From positions 9,927,501 through 9,991,500 of the forward strand of contig CM051033.1 of NCBI GenBank assembly GCA_027627225.1: DNA of 64,000 bases. Direction: 5' to 3'. How positions within the stretch are numbered: position 1 is the stretch's first letter; each line of letters begins with the position of its first letter. Source of the DNA: Congeria kusceri. Its lineage: Eukaryota > Mollusca > Bivalvia > Myida > Dreissenidae. The position numbers and the translations under genes were made by a program. Shown here in pieces: positions 1 through 13,559 of this stretch. The notes under the pieces were generated by a model, which searched no databases, was not told the DNA's origin, and was given only the letters and a program-made list of their open reading frames with translations.

Positions 1-77
1 TAGTATTTTCTTTTTTAAATCTTACGTCAACAGGCTGTTAGCTTAATGGGCCGTTAAAGGTTTGAGCAACTGGGCCC
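1..77. mobile_element. Right end of the same MITE, cut by window edge
   Basis: Contains caggctgttagcttaatggg and gagcaactgggccc, equal to the right part of 2286-2527. The rest lies beyond the window. Confidence 0.8.
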
Positions 78-81
78 TGAT

Positions 82-600
82 CATTTTATGAATACTCTTA
101 TAGATATAGTTTGTGCTCGTAAGTGAATATACATGAATGTTTGAGTCATACTTTGTAGTTGAAAGGAATTTCTGAGGAAATTGTTATAATGTAAATGTAT
201 TTTTCTTTTATCCATTTTATGAATACTCTTATAGATTTTGTTTGTGCTCGTCAGTGAATATACATGAATGTTTGAGTCATACTTTGCAGTTGAAAGGAAT
301 TTCTGAGGAAATTGTTATAATGTAAATGTATTTATCTTTTATCCATTTTATGAATACTCTTATAGATATAGTTTGTGCTCGTAAGTGAATATACATGAAT
401 GTTTGAGTCACTTTGTAGTTGAAAGGAATTTCTGAGGAAATTGTTATAATGTAAATGTATTTTTCTTTTATCCATTTTATGAATACTCTTATAGATTTTG
501 TTTGTGCTCGTAAGTGAATATAAATGAATGTTTGAGTCATACTTTGCAGTTGAAAGGAATTTCTGAGGAAATTGTTATAATGTTAATGTATTTATCTTCC
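82..600 (+). repeat. Four tandem 131 bp repeats
   Basis: Units start at 82, 213, 344 and 473 (cattttatgaatactctta). The homologous position at 2531 has only one unit, so the array expanded in this copy. Confidence 0.92.
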
Positions 601-1410
601 ATTGTTATGACTATGTAGTATAGTTACTTATTATTGTTTTGTACTCGTACCGCTCACTTGATGGCATGTGTCAATGTATACTAGCCATTGAGTAATATAA
701 TCTGAAATAAGCAAAGTTTTACATTATTTTGCATATGTAAATATAGAACGCCCATGTTTAGTATAGTTTATAATACAGTAAATAGAAGTGTTACCCGACC
801 ATCTTTTTTAGCTCTTGTGATTTTTTTAAGCAGTTACGGAAATTTTTAATGTTGAAAAAAAAAAAAAAGGCGAATGATCTCAGAATCGACCAAGCTTGTT
901 TGTGATATAAGAATAGTACATATTTAATAAAAGAAGTACCATGAACCCTCGGTCTCGATGGTAAGACTTCAATCTGTATGTCGAGTGACTTACGTGCAGT
1001 ATAATACATGTACATTTTTAACGCTTTGATAGTAAAACACCTGTTACGGCAATGTTTACTGTAATTTTAATATTATAATATGTTTTATTTACGAACATTT
1101 TTACTGTGCCAATATTTGAATATTGTCTTTAGGTAAAATATGTACTCACGCATACACTGTAACGCTAAGTGCAACATAAGTTCGGTATGCTATTTTTAGG
1201 AAGTTCTTTCATATTATTCCTTTTCATTGTTTATGTATTATCTGCAGAGACTATTATTCTACGCAATGTTCAGGATTTTGTGTAAAAGTCGATGCTCTTC
1301 AAACAGCATTTAAAAACATTTACGTTAATTAAAATTATATATTTATTATGCAGTTGTGTGATTGTGTGGCAATTCTACCAATAATAAGACACCATTGACA
1401 TATAGGATGT

Positions 1411-1547
1411 GACACGAGTTGTCATTTCATACCATATTTTATTAAACGAGTTCAGGAATGTTGTTAGTAAGCGAGCCTTTGGCGAGCTTACTTACGAATT
1501 TACTGGACGAGTTCAATAAACTATGGTATGATATGACAACGAGTGTC
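1411..1547. mobile_element. 137 bp hairpin element
   Basis: gacacgagttgtcatttcat pairs with atatgacaacgagtgtc, and the centre gtaagcgagcctttggcgag is a smaller palindrome with cttac. A MITE-like or structured element. Also present at 3492-3628. Confidence 0.75.
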
Positions 1548-2285
1548 AGATCTTTTTTATCACATGCTTTCAAACATACTAAAACCCTTCTAAGTTTACC
1601 AAAATAAGTTGGTAATTAATGGCCATATACATTAAAACCTATTGTATATCTCATTATCAGAACAAACTTTACGGTGTTGTATTGCTTCACAACTGTACTG
1701 TATATTACTGCCATGTGGCTGCTAGTTTCGTTTGTATTTCACGTTGATATTGTTATGGTTGTTTTGTGTGCGATTATGTAGCAGACATATGTATGCAATA
1801 CATGGAGGATATTTGTTAATTTTGGTGAATGATCGAATTGTATTTCACTAGTGGTTATATAAAAGCTACTTTCACGAGTTTTATTTTTGTTGAATTTTAT
1901 AATGTGTTATCTGTAAACACATGTATGTAAACACTGTACATGTTAATAAATGGAGGTGAACAACTACTCGTAGATCAATGATATTTAAAGAAAAATAGTC
2001 AGTTTTATGTTATATTTTCAATGCAGTGAAAAAATAGATTTTTACTGTCTCGACAGTGTAAATAATCAAATATTAGTTAAACCAAAAAATTATATATTTC
2101 ACTGAAAAGCATATAAGGGTACTCTATTCTTAAGGTATCAGACTGAGTTTGCCATTTATCATTTTGGAATGTTTGAAATGTTCTTTCTGATTTTGGATTT
2201 TATAACATTAGATTTGTATCATTGTATACAACTCTACATATTATGATGCACTGATCATATTATGAAATCAATACTCTTATAGCAC

Positions 2286-2527
2286 TGGGGTGAGTTGCTC
2301 AAAACTTTAACGGCGAGTTAATCTAACAGCCGTTAAATTTTGGATCGAATTATTTATGTTAATGAAACGTTACAATTTTAAACTGCGAGTGTATTCTATA
2401 CAAAATGTTATGCTTAATAATGTACCAAATGTTTCATAAACAAGTAGCTTGTAGTATTTGCTTTTTTAAATCTTACGTCACAGGCTGTTAGCTTAATGGG
2501 CAGGTAAAGTTTTGAGCAACTGGGCCC
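2286..2527. mobile_element. MITE with GGGCCCAGTTGCTC-type ends
   Basis: A 242 bp element: left end gagttgctcaaaactttaac, right end gtaaagttttgagcaactgg followed by gccc. An internal ctgttagcttaa segment is also inverted. Same family as 21322-21562. Confidence 0.8.
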
Positions 2528-3696
2528 TGATCATTTTATGAATACTCTTATAGATATAGTTTGTGCTCGTAAGTGAATATAAATGAATGTTTGAGTCATA
2601 CTTTGTAGTTGAAAGGAATTTGTGAGGAAATTGTTATAATGTAAATGTATTTATCTTTCATTTTATGACTATGTAGTATAGTTACTTATTATTGTATTGT
2701 ACTCGTACCGTATTATTGATGGCATGTGTTAATGTATACTAGCCATTGAGTAATGTAATCTGAAATAATTATAGTTTTACATTATTTTGCATATGTAAAT
2801 ATTGAACGCCCATGTTTAGCAGAGTTTATAATACAGTAAATACAAGTGGCACCCGACCATCATTTTTAGCTCATGTAATTTGTTTAAGCAGTTACAGAAA
2901 TTTTTATTGTTGAAAAAAAAAAACAACAATGGCGAATGATCTCAGAATCGACAAAGCTTGTCTGTGTTATACTATATGTATAAGAAAAGTACATATTTAA
3001 TAAAAGAAGTACCATGAACCCTCGGTCTCGATGGTAAGACTTCAATCTGTATGTCGAGTGACTTACGTGCAGTATAATACATGTACATGGTTAACGCTTT
3101 GATAGTACAACACTTGTTACGGCAATGTTTACTGTAATTTTAATATCATAATATGTTATATTTACGAACATTTTACTGTGCCAATATTTGAATATTGTTT
3201 TATGTAAAATATGTACTCACGCATACATTGTAACGCTAAGTGCAACATACGTTCGGTATGCTATTTTTAGGAAGTTCTTGCATATTATTCCTTTTTATTC
3301 CTTTTTATTTATTATGTATTATCTGCACAGTCTATTATTCAACGCAATGTTCAGGATTTTAAGTAAAAGTCGATGCTCTTCAAACAGCATTTAAAGACAT
3401 TTACATTAATTAAAATGATATATTTATTATGCAGTTGTGTGATTGTGTGGCATTTCTACCAATAATAAGACACCATTGACATATAGGATGTGACACGAGT
3501 TGTCATTTCATACCATATTTTATTAAACGAGTTCAGGAATGTTGCTAGTAAGCGAGCCTTTGGCGAGCTTACTTACGAATTTACTGGACGAGTTCAATAA
3601 ACTATGGTATGATATGACAACGAGTGTCAGATCTTTTTTATCACATGCTTTCAAACATACTAAAACCCTTCTAAGTTTACCAAAATAAGTTGGTAA
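2453..3696 (+). repeat. Large direct repeat, copy 2
   Basis: Second copy of the sequence at 1-1611, with one instead of four 131 bp units. The sequence between the copies (1612-2285) is not repeated after 3696. Confidence 0.9.
3492..3628. mobile_element. 137 bp hairpin element, second copy
   Basis: Same termini gacacg and gagtgtc and same inner palindrome as 1411-1547; carried by the direct repeat. Confidence 0.75.
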
Positions 3697-6600
3697 ATCC
3701 TCAAAGTTGTGTACTGACCTGACGTCATTTCATGTTTACAAAATAACATCCTGCGATTGGTCATTCAAAGAATATGCAGCCAATAAAAACGCTCAAAATA
3801 TTATCGTAGGCATGTGTAAGATAAAAAATTATAAATATTCGTAATGGCTGTATTTCACGGAAAACAAAGCATGCGATCAATATCAATGTGAATTATTTTG
3901 CTTTAATGTTGAAAAAAGGGAAACTCATGTACTTAAAGAATAATTCGCACTTGTTTAGCGAGCTTATGGGATTTTTGATTTACATTCATTTTGTAAATTG
4001 TATTTGTTGTGTTAATATGCAACAAATATATAAATGAATGTGATTTAAATATTGGTGTACACAATTGAAATGACTTATTCTTTGTTATAGTACCTTAATA
4101 CATTATATTTTGTGAATAAAATACAATTATATACTTGTTTTTGTTCTTTGCTGTGAATAGCAATTTGGTTAAGAAGTGGCAATTGGCTAGCTCCCAGAAC
4201 ATTCACTGAAAGGTTACTTGTGCCGAGAAATACGATGCTTGCGTGTATATACGTAACAATCAGAGTAAATTCGATCTTTAACTACGCTACGCTTTAAAGC
4301 AGTATACCAGAAATCTGTTAATAAAATAAACTTTGTAGACATCTTTTTTAATGGACATCTTACCGATAAAAAAAACGCATTTAAATCGATTTAAATCGAT
4401 TAAATAAATACTGTTTATATAATTTACTATTGTTTGCAATGTTCACAATGTAAATTAAAGCCGAACGCCAAAAGCAATCAAACCGATTAATGAACCTATC
4501 AATTTCTGGAAATGGGCAATTTAAGGAATAGAACATTAAATAGGTTGCCATCATATTTCATCCGGATTAATGTTCAAAATTACAAATTTCAAGTGTAAAA
4601 CATGCAATATACGATTATTTGACATGCATGTTTTTTGAAAGTCGTTTCCAAAAGATCAGACAATAACATCGGTCGTCGAGGTTCGTTTAAATCAGTGTAT
4701 TTGCTTTTGTTGCCGTCATCTTGAAAAACAAATATCAAAAGGTCCTTTATTCCCGGCAAGTGCCCAATTGCTAAAACAACACATCAGTTTTGCTCAGTGT
4801 TGGTGTGTTTGATTTATTCTCGTATTCATAACGACGTGCTGACATTAAACGACATTAAAATATTAAATGTCTTTTTAAGGACATTACAATTGTGTCTTGG
4901 AAAATAATAAATGTAGATTCTAATTGTGTAACTGTGTTGAGTTTATCATTCAACAATAAGACAGTTTATTCTCAAATTTATTATTTAAGAAATCGATGTC
5001 TTTACATTGTAACATAATGTACTTTAAACGTTTAAATGCATAAATATTACATGTATGCGTTAGAATCCTAAGAACGCGTATATAAACCTAACTTACATAA
5101 CATATGTCACGAACTAATCGTAACAGAGATTCATAAAAAAATAAAGCGTTACCTGTACATGACAAATTCATTTGGTTACTTTACAACAATGATAGAATCG
5201 AAATTAAAATAAAGAATATGCGTCATAGTTTGTTGTCGAAAATGCAACAGACAGAAGTTTAGATGCATAGGAATTAAGTCACGAGTGCGACAACAAACTA
5301 TGACGTAAATTAATTGTATTATATTTTAAACGTACGCTTTTGTGGTCCTGAATTTTGAATCTATCAAAAAGCATTAATAGGCAGTAGTTAACCGTTCTTA
5401 AAATGTTATCAGTGATACAGAGCAGTGGCCCAGATAAGGCGCGTACAAATAAATAAAATAAATGAAAGATACGCAGAGTAAATAACAATTTGTGTGTACA
5501 GTTGATATGATTAGTAGTCAGGAAAAAGTCTTAAAATGTTCATAACTATTACTTGTAACATTATTACATACAAAAGACTGCATTATAAAGGATTATAACA
5601 TGTATATTAATACTATGGTATTCTGCTCATATCAAAATGTATTGTTGGATGTAAATTTACCTCACTAATCCTACATAAAGTGTACATTTACCCCCACACA
5701 TTCTGAAGTAAGCGTACATTTACGCCCAGTGCAACTTATTATCTGAAGCACTTAAACCGAGTCTCCATGTATATGCAAGTGGTAGATCGTTATGATTTAT
5801 TGATGTTTACAACATTAAAATGAGTTGGCACATAAACGAAAGAATATGTTAATTCAGTGCATAGTGTGAACAATTTATAAGAGGAACATAGAGCAAAGTC
5901 GATTGTTTGTTTCGAATTGTAGACTATGCTGATTGCGGTTTATCGTATGAGATTTCAAAATGTGGACTTCGCAAATCGGTGTAGTAGAGTATGCATGCTT
6001 TGATTCCGAACACAATGTCAAGATACCCATCTTTTAGCCGATTATGGAACCCTATTCCGCTGGTGTAGATGTATTTTCGAAATCATGGACAGGAACATTT
6101 GGGCTGTTTGTTCCATATTTATCAAAGATTAATGGAGTGATACAAACGATGGAAATTTATAAATTTATAAAAAAGTTGAAATAATCAGCTGTGTGCGACC
6201 CATGATTATACGAATTGGTATGTCATATCATATGTCACCATAACTACAGTGGTTAAACACGTAATACATGTTTTATTGGTAAAATATGATAGTTGCGCTA
6301 ATAACTCGTTCAGTGTTCTTATGTGAAGAAAATAAAAATTACCGAATTTAAATTCTGGTTATGAAGCCAGAACCAGCAAACACGACGTGTTATATTCGTG
6401 ATGATATGTTCTTTCCAAAAAGTCACAAATTCAACGGATATTTTCGTAAAACATCATTCAGTTGAATCCTGCATTCCGTGTTTTACTATTATATTTGTGT
6501 CAGCATTATAAATTGAATATAAAAACAATTCGAACAGAGACATTGCTTGGCGATTTATAATCTTCAAAACGCGGCCTTAAAATAGATATTTCCACGTAAA

Positions 6601-7261
6601 GAAATCCGACTTTAAAATATATATCACGATTGTGTAGTTCGGTTAATTGTTGTCTCTCAATAATGTCGTTTTGAATTGTATCTGTTAACAATGTGCAGCT
6701 GATGAATTGAGGTCCATTGTAATACGTACGCCACTAATTAAACCGTTAACAGGTGTGAAAACTAGACAGCCGCTTCAGCAGCTAACAATACTATGTACGA
6801 ACTAATAAGGCATGTTAAAACAACTTTCAATTTAAAATGAAAAATAATGTCGGGCAAGAAACCTGATGAGCCAAATTCTTTTTCCGGTGTACACTGTCAT
6901 GGTCTTTCTTTGGGCTACAAACATGATTATTTTACTTTTCAAGACATTCCGACATTCTGTCATTACATTTTCATAACCAACACATTCTACTAATGTACCT
7001 GGGTATATACATGTAGTAAAAAAAATGATGGTTATCAGTTTTATTACTGGGCAATCTTTGTGGAAGACAAGACAGTAGATTAATTTGTCGCAGTGAAATA
7101 ATGATGGCGTTAAACAAACCTAAATCTAAGCCTTAAAAACAAACACTATGCCAAATATTAAACATATTTAACATTCTTATGAATGCTTAAAGGAAGTTAC
7201 AGAATATTATATTTTAGAAATGTCGTATTTTTCAAATAAAGCATTTGGAGTAGCAAACCTT
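3697..7261. other. No gene seen
   Basis: AT-rich sequence with short open frames only. Apart from the inverted repeat at 5221-5305 nothing is recognised. Confidence 0.6.
5221..5305. repeat. Perfect 18 bp inverted repeat
   Basis: CGTCATAGTTTGTTGTCG (5221-5238) and its exact complement at 5288-5305, with a 49 bp spacer. Function unknown. Confidence 0.9.
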
Positions 7262-7382
7262 TATATTCTGTGAAACAAAAATAAATAAATAAAAACGAAA
7301 AAAAAATCTGCCTCTGAAATTGATCGTACCTCGAGCGCCGGCGTGAGTTAGCCACTAGGCCATTGACCCTGTTCCCAAATCC
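7262..7382 (-). mobile_element. Degenerate tRNA-like SINE head
   Basis: On the minus strand an A box TGGCCTAGTGGCTAAC and a B-box-like GGTACGATCAA are about 30 bp apart; an AT-rich tail follows. Too degenerate to be a tRNA. Confidence 0.45.
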
Positions 7383-9675
7383 AGTGTAATTTTCTAATAA
7401 GGCTACTGGAGTGTAACCGACCGCGATTGCAAGTACTGCGTAATTCCCGACAAACTGTGAATTCCATTGCGTTCTTTATTATTTATATAACGAATAGGTG
7501 AATAATATAATAAGTAATAAAACAATTGTAATAAAGTAATTAATCATGCCCCACTCAACAAATAACCTTAATATAAGTCGGCGATAACGAGAAGAAAAGG
7601 CTAGGATTAAAATGTCTATGTTTCTTCATGGCTCGCTTCGTGACCAGTTTGTTATTTGTAATTCATGGTAAAATGAAAAGTTATACATGTTTAAGCACAA
7701 CACAGAACCACCTTAACTTGCATCGACAAAAAGCGAGAAGAATATGTTAATATTATAATATGTCCATGATTCTACTTGGCTCTTGGCCCAATTAAACCAT
7801 TTATCAATGACTTCGAACGCTGCATAGTGGACTTCTTTCTTCCGCTATTTTTAGTCTCAAAATTTGATCCTACATTTTAAGCTGTGTATTATCCGACTTG
7901 TTTAGTTTGTTTTAAACATATTATGTTCAAATCACATTCTTCATCAAAACGATCGATGCATTTGGGAAACGTTCATGATATTGAAAATAGTACTTCTTAC
8001 TTTCGCGTAATAATAAATAAGTTAAAATCATAGTGATTCCAGAAGCGGTACCTATAGTTGTTCTGCGAACAAGTAAAAAGTTATTTAAATTGGATGATTG
8101 GCCTGCATGTATTTGTACAAGGCAAATGTAATAGTTTACAAAAGAAGATTGATTCAGAAAAGATAACAGATAAGACGTCATCGCCGTCATCGCCGATTGC
8201 AATGTTCAAATAACTGTATACTGCTTAGTGAAAAAGGCGGCATTGTGTTTGTTGCAAAATGAAAAAAAATCTATATGGGCGGCTGTTCAATACGGTACAT
8301 AGTTGCATCACCAGTAAGAATATTGACAATAACATTTGCATAGTTGATTTGTTGTATATGTTTTGCAACTGTGTTATGCACGTTATAACTACTATTCATA
8401 TTTAGTTTACAATATCTGCTGTTCCCGTCAGAAATCTTGCCAGGGTCACGAATTCCACTGATACAAAGTTTTAAGAGAGTTTGTTTTCACGGTATAAAAA
8501 CGAATGGGTACCCTCTCCGTTGTAATAGCCCGAAATGCACCCTCTCCTTTAGAAGTTATCCCGGAGCACTACAAGTTGTTCACTTTCACGTTTCAGTTGA
8601 AAAAATAATCGTGGTTGACGACTCTCTAATACGTTTTTCTTTTTTTAACTTGATGTTGCATTTGTAAAAAATCAACCACGTCTTTGAATAGTTGATGTTC
8701 CGCGCGGCATGTTTTTTCAAGCAACTTTCCCCATTATTGCCGTATTTGTATGTTGTATAGGGGCTGATACCATAACGAAATAACGAAATAATAATATCCC
8801 GATCTTTAACATTCATCTGTTTCTACGTGCGCGCCAATTAAAGTACATTATGACGTGTTCATCAGTGATTGGCAATAGCCGGTGCGGAAGCTATAACAAA
8901 GGAACGCATGCATTTCTGTGACGGGAAGCTTAGCGCAAGTTAAGCTTAGGTATTTACGAATAGTACATATATTGTAACACATTTTATGTTGCAATATTTA
9001 CATGGCATATGCATTTTAATAGGGAGGGGGGTATGCATTCATAATCGTGTGTAAGCAATGTCTCATCACCTGCGTAGTAATATCTGTGTGTCCTATTTTT
9101 ATGCAAAGTATATTTTGATAAGAATATTTACATGAACCAAGATGTCTTATACTGTAAAATGTTAATATTTCTTGCATTTATTGTTAACGTTTGATTAAAT
9201 GTTTTTATAATTAGATCTAATATAGATCTACATGTAATTTCGTTCCAGTTTTACTTCTACAATAATCAATATGCCCATTTTTATCACTTTTTTGGATAGG
9301 ATTCTTTCATGCAAGGTCTACAAGTGCTTTTTTTATATATAAAAATAATCATTTCGCTACCATGTAATGTGAACATGTAATGGTATTTTAAGTAAACAGT
9401 AGTTTTCTTAGAATTAAGCGACCACAGAAAATATTAATGACGTAACATCGTTGAACGTTGGCATAGCTTTAACATGGATTTAATTTCACACTGATGTGTC
9501 TATTTTCTATGCAAATATATCAAGATCGGTTCATTTAATTTGTAGTTTTATCACAATTTACAATTGTGACTTGTTATAAATGTACAATAAGGAAAACATA
9601 TTTTTTTAATTTATATGTCATCCTTTCTAAGACACGAACAAGAGCGCCCGGGCAAAGTAAACGAGCGTAATATAG
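7383..9675. other. No gene seen
   Basis: Open frames here are 91 codons or shorter, overlap on both strands and show no motif. A conserved exon could be missed without homology data. Confidence 0.55.
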
Positions 9676-9975
9676 GTGGGAGCAGTGGTCTAATGGGACG
9701 CTGGCTTTGGGATCGTGAGGTCCCTGGTTCTAATCCCGCCCGAACCACTATAATTTATCTGAGCAAAACATTTATCCTACGATTGCTCTTCTCCACCCAG
9801 GTGTATAAATGGGTACCTGTGAGGGAAATAAGGCAATGTGCTGTGGCAATGTGCTGTACTGAGCCGAGTGTTAACGGACGACAGTGATCGTGGAGGTAAA
9901 TGTGAAAGTCGGCTGAAGATGAATACCGTATCAAACTATAAACCAACCCTTTATCTTTACTGTACTGCCGATCTT
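9676..9975 (+). mobile_element. tRNA-derived SINE with CCACCCAGG core
   Basis: Head gagcagtggtctaatggg with a B box GGTTCTAATCC at 9726. The body has tccacccaggtgtataaatg and gggtacctgtgagggaaata. It shares the ccacccagg core with the SINE at the right window edge. Confidence 0.7.
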
Positions 9976-10337
9976 CAATAGGAAATATATATAACTCATT
10001 TTTCTTAAATTGTTTAATGCAAGGGAAATAAAAATGTTAATTTTTGCATAAAGTTTCATTTGTAGCTGCAATTTGAAGGTGAAATGAGGAAAGAAATGGA
10101 ATCTTTAATAGAGAACTATTTTTTTTAATCGAAGTGTGCATTCTATTTTGTGTAATTTGGTTACAAGGGTACTTCGCTGTTCCGATAAGAAAACTGCTGT
10201 GCGTGTCATTTCTCTTAGACTGGCAATACAATTCATGTTCAACAAAAACAATATAAAGGAATGCTATGAAATATTCCCAAATATAATGCAAATATAAGGA
10301 TGGAAATTAATTTCGGTTGCGATCATGCGATTATGAA

Positions 10338-11027
10338 AGTGAAGCAGGGTGTTCAATTCAGCTTCATTGATTGCGATCCTCTAATATTTAACAATTGTCC
10401 AATTAGTGTATGCGAAATAGTCAGTGTGAAAGTAGGTATGTGTGAGTGAATCAATATTGAACTGTTTGTATATGCTTTCCATTCTTTTTTATGGTGAATA
10501 GAAATTAATTGTACGTCTTAGTTCTTTGGAAGTTTGAAATCGTAACAATCTTGGCTTTTGGAGGATAAAGTCACAATATAAATTTATCAGAGTTAAATAC
10601 ACCTAATCGACTATATATCTTAAGCTGTATGTATTTATTATTTAAATACCTTTATAGAAGGATAAACTGGGTTTTTGGTGAGTCATTTTAATACTGTTGT
10701 ATTGTTGTATAATTATAACTTTGTAATAATTGTATTTTTTGTAGGTTTTATTTCATACTATTGTATTTGTGTACGTTTTATTTCATATTATTGTATTTTT
10801 GTATTGTTCTGAAATATTGTTACATAATCAAGGATCATTTATACAATGTATTGTATGCACTTTTTCAGGCCATCTATAATATATATACAATACATTTGTA
10901 AAGGACCTCACTGGGTCTATTTTACCGCTACAAACGGCGCCCAAAGTGTTACAAGTGGACAATTGTTAAAAACCAATATTAAAGGATACAATCAGTGAAG
11001 CTGAATTGAATACCCTGCTTCATACTC
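10338..11027. mobile_element. ~690 bp element with ~70 bp inverted ends
   Basis: The left end (10338-10410) has tgaagcagggtgttcaattc and ttaacaattgtcc; the right end (10955-11027) is the inverse, with gaattgaataccctgcttca. Inside, near 10932, aacggcgcccaaagtg resembles a lysine-tRNA primer binding site next to an LTR end. No coding sequence. Either a MITE or a rearranged LTR piece. Confidence 0.6.
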
Positions 11028-11118
11028 CCTCTGTAGAAAAAAATGGCTCCTGACATTTTATAAATGCCAAACATAAAACAATAATACTACATATTACTGA
11101 TAAAAGCAAGGTTCGTTA

Positions 11119-11243
11119 TTTAATGCAACAAGTTAAGTCTCGCAGTACACTTTCCACTGGAGTAGTGTTGAGCTTTCCGGACAGTGTGGGAGAAGTAACT
11201 CCGCTGTAACCTGACTATGGATGAATCAGCTGATCTACTGACC
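11119..11243 (+). repeat. Left arm of ~120 bp inverted repeat around gypsy relic
   Basis: Runs from tttaatgcaacaag through cgcagtacactttccactgg to gaatcagctgatctactgac. About 80% identical by eye to the reverse complement of 14220-14340. Confidence 0.85.
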
Positions 11244-11627
11244 TAGATACCGACCAGCTGTAGTTAACAACAGTAGTCTAAAAACATATTGACTGGAAAA
11301 TGAAAACATACATGAGATGAAAATAAAAATTAACATTACTCAGGCTTGCATTTAATTAAACTATTTAGATATGTTTAATATTACCATGGAAATGCAATAT
11401 GAAGTTAAAAACACACAAAAATAATTTAAAATATCTCTGATAGACTCACTAGACGTGGACATGTTATATATGTTTACATGGACATGTTATATGTTTTTCT
11501 AAACCCTCTCTAAAAATCTAAAATAATGAATTTACACATAATACATTTTAAGTTCTTTTTTTAAATTTATTATTTAAGTAACTAGCATACATGGACATAG
11601 CCCAATGTCCATATTTATCTGAGGTTT

Positions 11628-12286
11628 TCAGTATCTTTGGGGCCGGCCAACAAGTTCTGATTGTAATGTTAGTTGCAGTGTAGGCTGTGGTGTAGCCCGA
11701 GATGTAGGCTGTGGTGAAGGCTGTGTTGGCTTTGATGTAGCCTGAGATGTAGGCTGTGGCGAAGGCTGGGGATTAAAATGAGAACTAGACCTTTCACCAG
11801 CAAATGACTGAAAATGTGAGTAAGCACTTAATATAGTGTATCTCTGATCCAAGATTGGAATAGAGGTATTGTTTGATTGCTCAGACAGAGAACTTTCAGC
11901 CATATCAACTGATAGTAACTGATAGTTATTGTAGTTTGGGACTCAGTATCACTCAGGCAAGTTGGGATTTGCATTAACAACCAAACTGTTGGTCCTTTGC
12001 CTTGTCACTGGATAACCGGGTGCATATCAAACTCTACGTTGTGGAATTACATAGGGTTCCGACTTAGTCGCATCAACAGAATCATCACTGTCGAATGTAT
12101 ACACCTTTTCGGATTTTGACTTGGATCTGATATCCGTTTAGGACTTTGGGCTTTTTGTTTGGGTTGTGATGTGGGATTAAAACTTAGGCAATGAGGATAT
12201 TGGCAACAATAAATTCCTGTGCAAGGTCCAATTCCATCTTCACGCTTTACCCTGTATACAGGAATTTCTGGATTTGCGATATCCAA
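11628..12286 (-). pseudogene. Gypsy integrase C-terminal tail
   Basis: 12047-12286 has NPEIPVYRVKREDGIGPCTG, which matches the post-core segment of gypsy integrases that normally precedes a HRNLL motif. 11628-11903 is a Pro/Gln/Thr-rich low-complexity tail with PQPTSQATSKP repeats. A frame break separates the two. Confidence 0.65.
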
Positions 12287-12289
12287 AAT

Positions 12290-13189
12290 TGTATACTTAT
12301 GTTGTTAGCAAGTTTATGGTTCCATCAATATGAGCTTGACGGACTAAAACCCTGTCACTGACATCCAAACTGGAAGTACTGGCCTTGCGGTCATATATAT
12401 TGCTTTATTACGTGCACCCTGCTTCGCTGAGGCCCCAGCAACTAGCTTGTTGGCTTGCTGCAAGCAAGATTGCAGTTTCTGCACCTAACCAGCAGGATCT
12501 TGGAGTCCTTCGTTCCCAGGTTCGGTACCCAAAAATGTATAAATGGCTAACGTAGGAATCCACCCAGACATTAAGTAATGTGGTGTATATTCTGTAGCCT
12601 CACTTTTTGTAGCATTGTATGCTTGAACTAAGGGACCGAAAAGGACTTCATGTTTTATCGGGATTAAGAGTCCTTAGCATTTTCAATAGGGTTTGGTTAA
12701 ACCTTTCTGCAGGATTACCCATTGGAAGATATGGGGTTGTGCGGAATTGTTCAACTCCTGCAACTTAACCTAGCTATTGTATGACCTTACTCTCAAAATT
12801 TATTCCCTAGTCGCTGTGTAGGCGTTCAGGGACAGAGTAACATCTGATGAAATGGTCATACAAAGCTTATGTTGTTGTTCTTTAAGCTGTATGGTTCTGG
12901 CATGGAACATCTTGCGAATACTAAAATGATATGTGATCACTAGAATGTGTTCATAGCATCATTTCGACTTTTCAAGTGAAAAGAAGTCAATGCACACAAG
13001 TTCCATGAGTTTTGTTGTTGTAATGTTAACCAGACCAGCTGACTGTAATGGATGTTTCCTTAGTATACACCTATCACAGTTCTGTATTTTGGACTCTGTG
13101 TCTTTTTCAAGACCAGGTAAGTAAAACCTTTGTCTGGCTAACCATAAAGATTTCCCTTTACCGGGGTGTCCGACATCATCGTGAACCAC
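12290..13189 (-). pseudogene. Gypsy integrase fragment
   Basis: 12959-13189 carries the HHCC zinc finger (VHDDVGHPGKGKS ... CDRCILRKHP) and the first catalytic Asp region MELVCIDFFS. Near 12560-12700 the pieces ERFNQTLLKMLRTLNPDKT and then HYLMSGWIPT mark the catalytic Glu region in broken frames. Inactive. Confidence 0.8.
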
Positions 13190-13559
13190 TTTGAGTGCTT
13201 GTTATTTATAACTGCTTGGTAAAGCCACTTGTTTGACTGATTGACCATCTAAAGTAATGGTTCGGTAAAGCACATTGTCCTCAATTGCGAGGCGTTTCCA
13301 TTCCCTCATGATTGCTGTACCTCAAGCGGTTCCTTACGGAGTGCCTCCTCCCTGGGGCGGGAACCACTCTTAAGTAGGTCAATCACTTGGACTTGCGCCT
13401 GCCGTTGACCCTTTGTCAGTGGGCAATTGAGACCTAGTCTCTTCTGTAGAAAGAGGACACGTATCAATGGCCACGCAGTCTTCAAGTGGCAGAGTCACTT
13501 GGGATGCCATGCAGATGGCTTGGTCCATATCTGTACTTACCTGATTCTGCGGCAGTCTT

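Larger units (their letters stand above)
1..1611 (+). repeat. Large direct repeat, copy 1
   Basis: Matches 2453-3696 with a few per cent differences from the MITE end to ccaaaataagttggta. Contains the expanded 131 bp array and a hairpin element. Confidence 0.9.
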
